DNA from: Flavobacterium caseinilyticum
Lineage (GTDB): Bacteria > Bacteroidota > Bacteroidia > Flavobacteriales > Flavobacteriaceae
DNA: 45,620 nucleotides
Reading direction: 5' to 3'
Assembly (NCBI RefSeq): GCF_004349085.1
Contig: NZ_SMFM01000013.1
Coordinates: 1-45,620, forward strand
Shown: in pieces, positions 1 to 9,509 of the stretch
Layout: each line of letters opens with the position of its first letter
Position numbering within the stretch: the first letter of the stretch is position 1
Notes under the pieces: generated by a model
Databases searched by the model: none
What the model saw: only the letters and a program-made list of their open reading frames with translations
What the model was told of the DNA's origin: nothing
Position numbers and translations under genes: made by a program

Positions 1-135
1 GTACAAGGCTGGTATGACATCATTGGAGAAAAAACCATAGCTGATGCAATTCTGGATAGACTCATACATCAATCTCACCGACTCGAATTACATGGAGAAT
101 CTATGAGAAAGAAAAGAGGAATAAACAAAGGGTAA
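1..135 (+). CDS. istB: IS21-family helper ATPase (IstB-like), C-terminal fragment
   Basis: An open frame enters from the left edge and stops at TAA 133-135. Its 44 codons read as the usual tail of an IstB helper, with WYDIIGEKTIADAILDRL followed by a basic end (SMRKKR). In IS21 transposition IstB is an AAA+ ATPase that works with the DDE transposase IstA on target DNA. Only the C-terminus is inside the window; the Walker motifs and istA would lie to the left. The IS21-type repeated end lies 64 bp downstream, which supports the call. The sequence cannot show whether the IS is intact. Confidence 0.85.
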   Translation, partial: VQGWYDIIGEKTIADAILDRLIHQSHRLELHGESMRKKRGINKG

Positions 136-198
136 TATTTTAAGTATATTTGAACACTAATTAACAGATGAAAAAAAGTAGTTTTTGATGTAAAATGT

Positions 199-298
199 AG
201 GTGGTCATTTTGCTCCGGAATTAGGTGGTCATTTTGAATTGGAATCAGGTGCTCACTTTAAATTGGAATTGGGTGGTCAATATCACTGGAATTTGCAG
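199..298 (+). repeat. Right end of IS21-family element with four 24-bp direct repeats
   Basis: Four imperfect repeats start at 199, 223, 247 and 271, exactly 24 bp apart. Each begins with a version of (A/G)GGTGGTCA and the later ones continue into a TTGGAATT-like tail. IS21 members carry several transposase-binding repeats of this kind inside each end. The boundary is probably near the CA around 296, but the matching left end and target duplication are outside the window. Confidence 0.75.
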
Positions 299-335
299 TA
301 GGCTACCTAAATATTTGTTAAGAAAGTTAATTACT

Positions 336-3300
336 TTAATAATTTGCTATAGCTCTTATTTTAGTTTCATCTTTTGAGTAAATACCAAAATCTTTTATTA
401 ATCCTTTTGATTTTAATTTAGTTAACAATTCTCTATTGAAAATATTATCAATAAAAACTGGTTTATGCTGTTTTAAAAATAATTCACTATGATAATGTCC
501 AATACCTTTTACCAAAGAAATAATGTTTTCATTACTAAATTCAGCAAAATACATATTAATTAACCGAGTTTTATTTTCAGTAGAATCTAAACTTTGTACG
601 ATGTTTTCAATTGTATTGAAATCAAATTCAATTTTTACAGATTTACTAATGATAATTTCTCCAACTTTCTTTGCAATATTTTTATGCTCAAAAATTGTTT
701 GTTCATCTAATTTAGAGATAAACTTAAATCTATTTTCAATTGTAATTTTATCAGATTTAAGTAGCATTACAATATCATCTTTATCAATTTCAAAATCTTC
801 AAATTTTTCATAGAATTTGTTGAAATTTTTTTCAATTAATGTTATGTGATGATTTGGAAAATGTTCCCTTAATAAATCGTAATTTGCTTTAGTTGTAGTA
901 AGAATCATATTAGTTAAAACAACTATCTTGTCTTCATTCAAATTTTCAAATCCTAATTTATTATATCTAAAATAAATACTTTTTAATATTTTTCGATAAG
1001 TGTCATCAGTAATGTCATTACGCAATAAAAGACTTCCTTCGAATTTTTCATTCTCTTTTAATAACTTAACTTTTGATAATTCTGTATTAACATTTTCAAA
1101 CTCTAAAAACTGAATTAGATTTTCGTTTATTGTGTCTTCAGATGAAGTGTAATAATCTAATAAGTTATACCATTTTGGAATTACTTTGTTATTTAATAAT
1201 AGTTGTGATTTGATTTCTATATCGCTGATTTTCTTTAAATCAGAAATTTTAGTTTCAGTTTTTTTTATTATTTTGATTTTTAAATTTTTACTTAATTCTA
1301 TGCTATGATTTAAGAGTTTAATTAAATTCTCCTCTTCTTCAATTTTATTTTCTTCTATCTTCAAATATACATTTTCAATATAAATAGCAATATTTAAACC
1401 AACGTATGAAATTAATGGTTCACAGTCTGATTTTAGTATTGTAGAATAATTAGAACGAATGAAATCTTCTTTTTTACTTTCCTTTCCAAATAATAAGAAC
1501 ATTTGTAAAAGATTATCTTTGTTTATTGAGTAAAGGTTATTCTTATACACATACTCAAACAATTCTTCTGTTACTTCACTTGGATTATCTAATTTTTCAA
1601 ATTCAACATCTAGTTCCTTTAGGAGTTGGGTTATTTTATCATAATAATCGGTTTCACTTGAATTTTTAATTAATGAAAGAAAGTTTGATCTTTCTCCAAT
1701 TTCAGTTCTTAATGAGTCTTTGTTTTGACTTTTCAAAATTGTTTCATTTTTTGAAAACCTAATGATAAGATCTAGGTATTTAGTTACCCTATCCTCACTA
1801 TACTTACTTTGCGAATAAATAAAGTCCCAAAAATCTGTCCAATTCTCTACCAATTTTTCAATGAAAATTTCAATTGGTCTATCTTCATTTTTAATGTATT
1901 CATCTACAAACTGTATTGACTTTTCTTTTTCGTTACTTAACAATTGAATTATTGAATCATATTTGTTGGAATATGTATTGTAGTTGTTTCCTAAATAATC
2001 TAATAAATCAAAGTTTAATATTGTTTCTCTGTCAAAATACTTCCCATCGATTTTCTCAACTAAATTTTCAATTTTATATAATTTAAAACTGAATTCTGTA
2101 GAGTTTCCACTCATAACATTTCTTCTGAAATACAAATCATCTTTTGTTATTGATACTTCGTGAAATAAAGAGATATAGTCGTTGTAGTTTTCATTGATAT
2201 AACCATTCAAAATAAAATTCCTCAATAAACCATTATTCGAAAAACCGTTTAGGTATTCGTTAATATCAACTTCATGGAATATTTTTTTTAAATCCCAATT
2301 TTCGATTTCTGATTTCTTTGTTTTCAATTTATCAATTTCCCTCTTCAACAAATCAACTCTATTGTTGTGCTTTGATTCGATTAGTTTAACTCTTTGCTGA
2401 TAAGTGTAATTTGGATTGACATTTTTTTCAATTTCTGAAAAAATATATTTTAATTTTGTATTACCTGATTCTGAATATAAAGTTCCATTATAATGATTGT
2501 AATTAGTATAAAAGATATTTTCAGTTAATAGGTTTTCAAAACCATTATCTTCTAATAATTCATCAATTTTAATATTATATAATGCAGTTCTTGCAGGAAG
2601 TTTTGATAAAACTTCATTTATATATACTGCCCTTAATTCCGTAATATCTCTTGGTGAGTGATTTTCAATATCTTCTATTTGAGATTTCTTAAGTTCAATT
2701 TCAGCATCTATTTTATTGATGAATTTCTTTATGTAACTTCTCTTATTTTTGATTAACTCATATAACTTCCCTTCTTTTTTGTTGAGCATCGTAAAGTCTT
2801 TGGGGTCAATATTTTTATAAGTTATCATCGCAAATAACTCATCATTTTTCGTAATGAATTCAGGCTTTAACGTTTTTCTATAGATTACAAATTCGTGGAA
2901 TATATTTGTAAGTAAACGCATGTCAATATCATCAATAAAAGTAGTTACATCGGATATAAATTCTTTGGTAAATATACTTTCCTCTAATCCAGATTCCTTA
3001 ATTAATGTTCTTAACTGTTCATCAGCGTTTGATGAATTAATAAAAGGAATAACAGGAATTATGTATTCAAAGAATTTTACTCTTTCCTTTTTATCATCAA
3101 ATAAATCATCCCCAACGGCATAAACAAAATTGATTTCTCTTTCTATGAGTTTTGAATTATTCAATAGTATATTAATTTCTCTAAGTTTTGTAAATATATC
3201 AGTACTATCAAATCTATCTAAATCTTCAATCAAAACTACATTATACCCAGTTACTTCAAAAAAATATAAAATTTCCTCTAAATGTTCATTAAAAACTGAT

Positions 3301-4007
3301 TTATTTACATTATCCCCTAATTCTAATTCTCCTTTTATGTTTACTTTATTGATTTTGGAGTTACTGAATAATTTTATAATTAATTTTGATAATAAACCTA
3401 AACCTATAAATGCTATTACAAATACGAATAGAGCAAACCAGTCAAAACTATCTTTAGTACTCCAATTTTCTGGACTAATTTTATCTAAATAATCGTACTT
3501 TAATAGTAAAACAGAACTTGAAATCCACAAAATAAAACCGATTGATATACTCCAAATTTTCCAATCAGGAATATTAATAATTCTTTTAAAACGAGATTCA
3601 GGAATTTCTTCTGGTTTAACGTGATAGAATATTTGTTGTAAAATACTAACTTCTAATAACCTTTCTAATTCTTCTTTATGTTCTTTTTTCTCAGCTACTG
3701 TTAACGTATCATCACTCTTTTTTTTATTAAAAGAAGCTAATGAAATATTTAAGAATTTGTATTTAGGATTTAGCTCTTTAAATGTTCCAATTATTGTACT
3801 CTTTCCCGAGCCGTATCCACCAGTGAGTGCAATATTATTAATACCCTTTGTATCTATTGTTTCATTTAGTTTATCTAAATAAGGCTGAATCTTTTCGATA
3901 TCTAAGACATTTGTTAAAACCTTTGGAGCAAGCGAACTAGTTAAAGTATTCGGCTTCTTAACTTCTTCCTTTTTAGATGCAAATAGATTATGTAGATAAT
4001 TTTTCAT
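336..4007 (-). CDS. Giant YobI-like / KAP-type P-loop NTPase with two membrane helices
   Basis: The protein has 1,223 residues from the ATG at 4007. An upstream ATG at 4043 would add 12 residues, but the -7 box TATATTTG (4032-4039) lies inside that extension, so the inner start is preferred. A Walker A motif (GGYGSGKST) sits near residue 63. Two hydrophobic segments follow, one beginning WKIWSISIGF and one WFALFVFVIAFI. A Walker B-like hhhhEDLDRFD comes near residue 260. The order P-loop, two membrane helices, Walker B matches KAP-family NTPases, and the N-terminus resembles YobI. The remaining ~900 residues are charged, Leu/Lys/Glu/Asn-rich and helical, with no domain I recognise. GC content is clearly lower than in the neighbouring tra genes, suggesting separate acquisition. 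Membrane-associated ATPase is secure; a defence role is only inferred from context. Confidence 0.8.
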   Translation of the reverse strand: MKNYLHNLFASKKEEVKKPNTLTSSLAPKVLTNVLDIEKIQPYLDKLNETIDTKGINNIALTGGYGSGKSTIIGTFKELNPKYKFLNISLASFNKKKSDDTLTVAEKKEHKEELERLLEVSILQQIFYHVKPEEIPESRFKRIINIPDWKIWSISIGFILWISSSVLLLKYDYLDKISPENWSTKDSFDWFALFVFVIAFIGLGLLSKLIIKLFSNSKINKVNIKGELELGDNVNKSVFNEHLEEILYFFEVTGYNVVLIEDLDRFDSTDIFTKLREINILLNNSKLIEREINFVYAVGDDLFDDKKERVKFFEYIIPVIPFINSSNADEQLRTLIKESGLEESIFTKEFISDVTTFIDDIDMRLLTNIFHEFVIYRKTLKPEFITKNDELFAMITYKNIDPKDFTMLNKKEGKLYELIKNKRSYIKKFINKIDAEIELKKSQIEDIENHSPRDITELRAVYINEVLSKLPARTALYNIKIDELLEDNGFENLLTENIFYTNYNHYNGTLYSESGNTKLKYIFSEIEKNVNPNYTYQQRVKLIESKHNNRVDLLKREIDKLKTKKSEIENWDLKKIFHEVDINEYLNGFSNNGLLRNFILNGYINENYNDYISLFHEVSITKDDLYFRRNVMSGNSTEFSFKLYKIENLVEKIDGKYFDRETILNFDLLDYLGNNYNTYSNKYDSIIQLLSNEKEKSIQFVDEYIKNEDRPIEIFIEKLVENWTDFWDFIYSQSKYSEDRVTKYLDLIIRFSKNETILKSQNKDSLRTEIGERSNFLSLIKNSSETDYYDKITQLLKELDVEFEKLDNPSEVTEELFEYVYKNNLYSINKDNLLQMFLLFGKESKKEDFIRSNYSTILKSDCEPLISYVGLNIAIYIENVYLKIEENKIEEEENLIKLLNHSIELSKNLKIKIIKKTETKISDLKKISDIEIKSQLLLNNKVIPKWYNLLDYYTSSEDTINENLIQFLEFENVNTELSKVKLLKENEKFEGSLLLRNDITDDTYRKILKSIYFRYNKLGFENLNEDKIVVLTNMILTTTKANYDLLREHFPNHHITLIEKNFNKFYEKFEDFEIDKDDIVMLLKSDKITIENRFKFISKLDEQTIFEHKNIAKKVGEIIISKSVKIEFDFNTIENIVQSLDSTENKTRLINMYFAEFSNENIISLVKGIGHYHSELFLKQHKPVFIDNIFNRELLTKLKSKGLIKDFGIYSKDETKIRAIANY

Positions 4008-4031
4008 AGAGCGAAATTTATGTTGCCTAAG

Positions 4032-4039
4032 CAAATATA
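4032..4039 (-). promoter_or_regulatory. Bacteroidota -7 promoter box for the YobI-like gene
   Basis: On the minus strand the sequence reads TATATTTG, a match to the phylum's TAnnTTTG -7 element, 24 bp before the chosen start ATG at 4007. It supports the shorter start of the NTPase gene. Confidence 0.6.
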
Positions 4040-4043
4040 ACAT

Positions 4044-4686
4044 CTTATTGTTATAAATAAATAAACTTCAGTTAATGAGAAAAAAAAGACAAATTAAAGT
4101 ATCATTTTGTGCATTGATTTTATTAGTGTCTTTACTGAGAATAAGTGGTGTAACCGAATATGGGATAAGAATAGTACAAATTACTATGTAGTTGGGCTCT
4201 TTTTTTAACATTAAAAAAATGGAAATTTTACAGGGATAAGTATTGGCAGTTAAAAATTTTTGAGTTGTAAAAATATGTCTTCCCCTCCTTTAATTTTGTA
4301 TTTGGCTTTAATCCGCTAGATAAATCAATCTTAAAAATGGAAATGAATGCTAATGTATTTTCTAAGAGAGTAAATAGATTAAAAATTTACTCTCGTTTTA
4401 TTTTTGAGAGTAAAATTTGTCCTTGTTCATTTCTACGGTTATACTATCGTTGAATTCAGTCGTAATATAAGTTGAATAATTTTCAATGTTTAAATTCGAT
4501 TAGTCTAAAATGTTTCGGATTTTCTCAACTTCTATAGTAAGTACTGCAACACATTTATTATCACTGCTACCTAAGGTCAAACAATTCCCTTAACTGCCAC
4601 TTTGTAATAATCTTACCGATTGCAAAAGATATTTGTCCATAAATCCTGCAAAGCGTAGGAATACAGAATAATAAAATATTCAAATC
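4044..4686. other. 643-bp intergenic region before the tra operon
   Basis: No convincing gene is present. A 38-codon frame on the plus strand (4075-4191) starts with a basic, hydrophobic N-terminus (MRKKRQIKVSFCALILL) but has no recognised relative. It could be a leader peptide or chance. The region also holds a three-armed repeat at 4366-4414, annotated separately. Near the operon a weak -7-like GATATTTG lies about 55 bp before traE. The region probably forms the transcribed leader of the transfer operon. Confidence 0.4.
4366..4414 (+). promoter_or_regulatory. Hairpin with alternative third arm in the tra leader
   Basis: GAGAGTAAAT (4366-4375) pairs perfectly with ATTTACTCTC (4385-4394) around a 9-nt loop, and a T-rich run follows. 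A second GAGAGTAAA (4406-4414) could pair with the same middle arm, so two mutually exclusive hairpins are possible. That layout suits an attenuator or terminator/antiterminator 270 bp ahead of traE. Function is inferred; only the repeats are seen. Confidence 0.45.
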
Positions 4687-4989
4687 ATGGGAAATCAAGT
4701 TAAAAAAGTAGTGTTGGTATTGGCTGTACTATCAACAATTAGTGCGATGGCACAGGGAGACGGTTCAGCTGGTATCACTGAAGCCACTCAAATGGTTACG
4801 TCCTATTTCGATCCTGCCACACAACTCATCTATGCTATTGGAGCCGTGGTAGGTCTCATTGGAGGGGTTAAAGTGTACGGCAAGTTCAGTAGCGGAGACC
4901 CCGATACAAGCAAGACTGCAGCAAGCTGGTTCGGTGCCTGTATCTTCTTGATTGTTGCGGCTACTATTTTGCGTTCATTCTTTCTTTAA
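4687..4989 (+). CDS. traE: Conjugative transposon protein TraE (DUF4134), pilin-like
   Basis: A 100-residue protein of the DUF4134/TraE type found in CTnDOT-like elements. It has an N-terminal signal sequence (KKVVLVLAVLSTISAMAQG), then two hydrophobic segments separated by a short loop containing GGVKVYGKFSSGDPDTSK. Size, cleavable leader and double membrane span resemble VirB2 pilins, and TraE-type proteins are thought to be the VirB2 counterpart. It is the first gene of the transfer operon seen here, with traF 11 bp downstream. No traA to traD precede it. Confidence 0.9.
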   Translation: MGNQVKKVVLVLAVLSTISAMAQGDGSAGITEATQMVTSYFDPATQLIYAIGAVVGLIGGVKVYGKFSSGDPDTSKTAASWFGACIFLIVAATILRSFFL

Positions 4990-5000
4990 TCCCTTGCCTT

Positions 5001-5330
5001 ATGAATTACAATATCAACAAAGGCATCGGAAGAACGGTAGAGTTTAAAGGGTTGAAAGCACAATACCTGTTCATATTCGCAGGCGGACTGCTAGGAACGC
5101 TTATTCTGGTCATGATACTTTACATGGCCGGGGTCAATTCCTACATCTGCCTGTTTCTTGGAACTGGTGGTGCTTCGCTGATAGTATGGCAGACCTTTTC
5201 ACTGAACAAAAAGTATGGAGAACATGGTCTGATGAAAATCGGTGCAAGAAAAAGGCATCCTCGTTACATCATCTGTCGCAAGCCTGTACATCGCTATTTA
5301 AAGTTCACCCCTAAATCGAATGCCGTATGA
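5001..5330 (+). CDS. traF: Conjugative transposon protein TraF (DUF4133)
   Basis: The 109-residue protein starts MNYNINKGIGRTVEFKGLKAQ, which is characteristic of DUF4133. Two adjacent membrane helices follow, at about residues 22-45 and 47-67. The C-terminus is basic (KIGARKRHPRYI). The family is a VirB3-like inner-membrane partner of the TraG ATPase. Its stop overlaps the traG start by 4 bp (ATGA at 5327-5330), so translation of the two is probably coupled. Confidence 0.9.
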   Translation: MNYNINKGIGRTVEFKGLKAQYLFIFAGGLLGTLILVMILYMAGVNSYICLFLGTGGASLIVWQTFSLNKKYGEHGLMKIGARKRHPRYIICRKPVHRYLKFTPKSNAV

Positions 5331-7822
5331 GGAATGTAGCCAAGACCACAACGTTGGAAAATAAGTTTCCATTACTAGCGGTAGAAAACAACTGTATCCT
5401 GTCAAAGGATGCAGACATTACGGCCTGTTTTGAAGTGCGTTTGCCGGAACTGTTTACGGTAGCTTCTGCGGAATACGAAGCCATTCATTCTGCTTGGCAC
5501 AAAGCCATCAAGACGTTGCCCGACTATACCGTTATCCATAAACAGGACTGGTATATTAAGGAAAATTATGCACCCGATATTGCTGATGACGGTTTGAGCT
5601 TTTTGGGCAAATCCTACCAACAGCATTTTAACGAACGTCCTTTTCTTAACCATTATTGCTACCTGTTCCTGACTAAAACCACTAAGGAAAGAATGCGTAC
5701 GCAGAGTAATTTTTCATCACTTTGTAAAGGTGCTCTCATACCAAAAGAAATCAGGGATAAGGAAGCGATTCATCGTTTTATGGAAGCGGTTGCACAGTTT
5801 GAGCGTATTGCAAATGACAGCGGATTTATCGGGTTACGACGCCTAACGGAAGAAGATATCATCGGTACGGATGAAAAACAAGGATTATTGGAACAGTATT
5901 TAACGCTGTCAAGGAAAGCCGTAACACCAATGCAGGATATAGCAATCGGAGCTGAAGAAGTGCGCGTTGGTAACAAAAGATTGTGCCTGCACACTTTATC
6001 CGATACGGACGATCTGCCTTCAACTGTATCAGCAGATACCCGTTATGAAAAACTATCTACCGACCGGAGTGACTGTCGTTTGTCGTTTGCTGCTCCCGTG
6101 GGATTGCTCTTAAACTGCAATCATATCTACAACCAATATCTGTTTTTGGATAACAGCGAAGACAACCTGCAAAAGTTTGAGAAGTCCGCAAGGAATATGC
6201 ACTCACTGGCTCGATACAGTCGTGCCAACCAGATCAATAAAGAATGGATAGAGCGGTACCTGAACGAAGCACACAGTTTTGGACTGTCGTCCATCAGAGC
6301 ACACTTTAACGTTATGGCTTGGTCGGATGACCCTAGCGAATTCAAACAGCTAAAGAATGATAGCGGTAGTGCTTTGGCACTGATGGAATGCAAACCCCGC
6401 CATAATACCACCGATGTGGCTACGCTCTACTGGGCAGGAATGCCTGGAAATGCCGGAGATTTTCCAAGTGAAGAAAGCTTTTACACGTTCATTGAACCCG
6501 CATTGTGCTTCTTTACTGAAGAAACCAATTATCATAATTCGCCATCACCATTTGGTATCAAGATGGCAGACCGTCTGACTGGAAAACCTATCCATCTTGA
6601 CATTTCCGACCTGCCGATGAAGCGAGGTATTATCACGAACCGAAACAAGTTTATATTGGGTCCTTCGGGAAGCGGTAAATCTTTCTTTACCAACCACATG
6701 GTTAGGCAATACTACGAGCAAGGCGCACACGTTCTGCTGGTAGATACGGGTAACTCATATCAGGGATTATGTGAACTTATCAAAGGAAAAACCAAAGGCG
6801 AAGACGGGGTTTACTTCACTTATACAGAAGACAATCCTATTGCCTTCAATCCATTCTATACCGATGATGGAGTGTTTGACATAGAGAAAAGAGAAAGTGT
6901 CAAAACCCTGATACTTACACTTTGGAAACGTGATGATGAACCACCAACCCGTTCCGAAGAAGTGGCATTATCCAATGCGGTAAGTGGTTATATAGAGCGT
7001 ATCAAACAGAATGATGCATATCCTTCATTCAATGGTTTCTATGAGTATGTGCAGGGCGATTATCGTAAAGTACTACAAGAAAAAAAGGTCAGGGAAAAAG
7101 ACTTTGACATCGCTAATTTTTTGAACGTACTGGAACCTTACTACAAAGGAGGTGAATACGATTACCTGCTCAATTCCGATAAGCAGCTAGACCTGCTTTC
7201 CAAACGCTTCATTGTGTTTGAAATTGATGCGATCAAAGACCATAAAATTCTCTTTCCAATTGTGACTATCATCATCATGGAGGTGTTCATTAACAAGATG
7301 AGACGATTGAAAGGTATCCGCAAACTCATTCTGATTGAAGAGGCTTGGAAAGCGATTGCTAAAGAGGGAATGGCAGAATATATAAAGTACCTCTTTAAAA
7401 CGGTCAGGAAGTTTTTCGGAGAAGCCATAGTAGTAACGCAAGAGGTAGATGACATCATCCAATCACCCATCGTCAAGGAAAGTATCATCAACAATTCCGA
7501 TTGTAAAATCCTGCTCGACCAGCGCAAGTACATGAACAAGTTTGATGACATACAGGCAATGCTTGGCTTGTCTGATAAAGAAAAGGCACAGGTACTTTCC
7601 ATCAATATGAATAATGACCCATCACGGCTCTACAAGGAAGTTTGGATTGGTTTGGGTGGAACCCATTCTGCAGTTTATGCCACAGAAGTGTCCGTTGAAG
7701 AATATCTCGCCTATACCACCGAGGAAACGGAGAAAATGGAGGTGATGAAGCTTGCCGGTGAACTAGATGGAAATGTAGAGCACGCTATCAAACGGATAGC
7801 CCTACAAAGAAGAGAAAAGTAA
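5327..7822 (+). CDS. traG: TraG-family conjugation ATPase (VirB4-like)
   Basis: The 831-residue length matches Bacteroidota TraG. The N-terminal half is the VirB4/CagE-like domain. Walker A (GPSGSGKS) lies near residue 445 and Walker B (LILIEEAW) near residue 667, followed by a conserved VVTQEVDDI segment. VirB4-class ATPases power pilus assembly and substrate transfer at the inner membrane. In Bacteroidota nomenclature this TraG is the VirB4 homologue and not the TraG/VirD4 coupling protein. It is coupled to traF by a 4-bp overlap. Confidence 0.95.
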   Translation: MRNVAKTTTLENKFPLLAVENNCILSKDADITACFEVRLPELFTVASAEYEAIHSAWHKAIKTLPDYTVIHKQDWYIKENYAPDIADDGLSFLGKSYQQHFNERPFLNHYCYLFLTKTTKERMRTQSNFSSLCKGALIPKEIRDKEAIHRFMEAVAQFERIANDSGFIGLRRLTEEDIIGTDEKQGLLEQYLTLSRKAVTPMQDIAIGAEEVRVGNKRLCLHTLSDTDDLPSTVSADTRYEKLSTDRSDCRLSFAAPVGLLLNCNHIYNQYLFLDNSEDNLQKFEKSARNMHSLARYSRANQINKEWIERYLNEAHSFGLSSIRAHFNVMAWSDDPSEFKQLKNDSGSALALMECKPRHNTTDVATLYWAGMPGNAGDFPSEESFYTFIEPALCFFTEETNYHNSPSPFGIKMADRLTGKPIHLDISDLPMKRGIITNRNKFILGPSGSGKSFFTNHMVRQYYEQGAHVLLVDTGNSYQGLCELIKGKTKGEDGVYFTYTEDNPIAFNPFYTDDGVFDIEKRESVKTLILTLWKRDDEPPTRSEEVALSNAVSGYIERIKQNDAYPSFNGFYEYVQGDYRKVLQEKKVREKDFDIANFLNVLEPYYKGGEYDYLLNSDKQLDLLSKRFIVFEIDAIKDHKILFPIVTIIIMEVFINKMRRLKGIRKLILIEEAWKAIAKEGMAEYIKYLFKTVRKFFGEAIVVTQEVDDIIQSPIVKESIINNSDCKILLDQRKYMNKFDDIQAMLGLSDKEKAQVLSINMNNDPSRLYKEVWIGLGGTHSAVYATEVSVEEYLAYTTEETEKMEVMKLAGELDGNVEHAIKRIALQRREK

Positions 7823-7856
7823 ATACAATTATTAATCATTTAAAAATCGAAGAACA

Positions 7857-8489
7857 ATGAAAAAAATACTATTCATGGTGTTGACAGCACTAATATTGGC
7901 TGTAGTACCGTCCGCAAAAGCCCAATGGGTGGTTACAGACCCCACAAATCTGGCTCAGGGAATTGTTAACAGTGCCAATGAAATGGTACAGACTTCATCC
8001 ACGGTATCCAATGTTATTAAAAATTTCAAGGAAGTGGAAAAGGTATATAAACAGGGCAAAGAATACTATGATAAGTTGCAAGCTGTCAACAATTTGGTGA
8101 AAGATGCCCGTAAGGTGCAGCAGACAGTACTGCTGGTTGGCGATGTTTCCGAAATGTATGTTCAGAATTTTGGCAAAATGATGAACGATCCCAATTTTTC
8201 TCCTCAGGAATTGATGGCTATCGCCAATGGTTATGCAGCACTGCTCAACGAAAGTACAGCACTGCTGAAAGAGCTCAAACAGATCGTAAGCTCTTCCAGT
8301 TTGTCATTGAATGACAAAGAACGTATGGATATTATTGACCGTGTGTACAAAGAAGTGAAGGAATACCACAGCCTTGTACGCTATTACACGAACAAAAATA
8401 TCTCAGTAAGTTTTCTAAGGGCAAAAAAGCAGAACAATACTAAAAGAGTATTCGAACTCTACGGAACAGCTAACCAAAAATACTGGTAA
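7857..8489 (+). CDS. traI: Conjugative transposon protein TraI (DUF4141)
   Basis: The 210-residue protein has a clear signal peptide (MKKILFMVLTALILAVVPSAKAQW). The rest is mainly helical and periplasmic, rich in charged residues, typical of DUF4141/TraI. The role is probably structural, perhaps comparable to VirB5, but the exact function is not established. It lies 34 bp after traG and 3 bp before traJ. Confidence 0.88.
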   Translation: MKKILFMVLTALILAVVPSAKAQWVVTDPTNLAQGIVNSANEMVQTSSTVSNVIKNFKEVEKVYKQGKEYYDKLQAVNNLVKDARKVQQTVLLVGDVSEMYVQNFGKMMNDPNFSPQELMAIANGYAALLNESTALLKELKQIVSSSSLSLNDKERMDIIDRVYKEVKEYHSLVRYYTNKNISVSFLRAKKQNNTKRVFELYGTANQKYW

Positions 8490-8492
8490 GTT

Positions 8493-9485
8493 ATGGAATT
8501 TAATAATCTTCACGAGGTTCTGCGCTCCTTGTACGATGAGATGATGCCACTGTCCGCAGATATGGCGGCAGTGGCTAAAGGAGTGGCTGGTCTGGGAGCT
8601 TTGTTCTATGTAGCTATTAAAGTATGGCAGGCACTAAGCCGTGCAGAGCCTATTGATATGTACCCTCTGCTCCGTCCTTTTGCATTGGGTCTTTGTATTA
8701 TGTTTTTCCCGACCATGGTACTTGGAACCATCAATGCAGTGCTAAGCCCAGTGGTGCAGGGGACACATGCCATTCTCGAAAATCAGGTTCTTGACCTGAA
8801 CGATTTGCAGGAAAAAAAAGATCTGCTGGAGCGTGAGGCAATGCTCCGCAACCCTGAAACCGCGTATCTGGCATCGAACGAAGAGTTCGATAAAAAACTG
8901 GAAGAACTGGGTTGGTCGCCATCTGATTTGGTCACGATGTCGGGCATGTATATGGAAAGAGGGATGCACAGCATTGAGCAGTCCGTAAAAAACTGGTTCA
9001 GGGAATTGCTGGAAATTCTATTTCAGGCAGCTGCTCTAGTAATTGACACCATACGTACTTTCTTTTTAATTGTGTTGTCCATTTTGGGTCCGATAGCTTT
9101 TGCTATATCGGTTTGGGATGGTTTTCAATCCACACTTTCGCAATGGCTTACTCGATACGTTAGTGTATATCTATGGCTACCCGTTGCCGACCTGTTCAGC
9201 TGCATGCTTGCCAAGATACAATCCCTGATTATAGAAAGGGATATCGAAATGCTTGCTGACCCGACTTTCATTCCCGATACGTCAAATACCGTGTATGTGA
9301 TTTTTATGATCATTGGCATTGTGGGATATTTTACTATCCCAACCGTGACAGGCTGGATTATTCAGGCTGGTGGGGCAGGGAATTTTACTCGTAATGTAAA
9401 CCAAACCGCAATGAAAGCCGGAAATATTGCTGGAGCCGGAGCTGGCTCGGCAGCAGGAAATATTGGCGGGCAATTACTCAAATAA
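8493..9485 (+). CDS. traJ: Conjugative transposon protein TraJ (VirB6-like)
   Basis: The 330-residue protein has several membrane helices: about 25-45, 62-85, 175-205 (a long hydrophobic block including FFLIVLSILGPIAFAI) and 270-295. The C-terminus is Gly/Ala-rich (AGAGAGSAAGNIGG). Topology and position between traI and traK match TraJ, regarded as the VirB6-type channel component in the inner membrane. The start ATG lies 3 bp after the traI stop. Confidence 0.9.
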   Translation: MEFNNLHEVLRSLYDEMMPLSADMAAVAKGVAGLGALFYVAIKVWQALSRAEPIDMYPLLRPFALGLCIMFFPTMVLGTINAVLSPVVQGTHAILENQVLDLNDLQEKKDLLEREAMLRNPETAYLASNEEFDKKLEELGWSPSDLVTMSGMYMERGMHSIEQSVKNWFRELLEILFQAAALVIDTIRTFFLIVLSILGPIAFAISVWDGFQSTLSQWLTRYVSVYLWLPVADLFSCMLAKIQSLIIERDIEMLADPTFIPDTSNTVYVIFMIIGIVGYFTIPTVTGWIIQAGGAGNFTRNVNQTAMKAGNIAGAGAGSAAGNIGGQLLK

Positions 9486-9509
9486 TGTAGAACGATTAAT
9501 CAGTAAAAA

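Noticed and set aside
199..298. Regularly spaced repeats as a small CRISPR array
   Set aside because: The repeats are degenerate, only 24 bp apart with no distinct spacers, and lie at an IS21 end with no cas genes.
523..3492. Three plus-strand open frames opposite the YobI-like gene
   Set aside because: They are short, Ser/Ile-rich antisense frames that arise from AT-rich codons of the long gene on the other strand.
7162..7605. 147-codon minus-strand frame opposite traG
   Set aside because: It overlaps the conserved Walker B region of traG and has no recognisable protein features.
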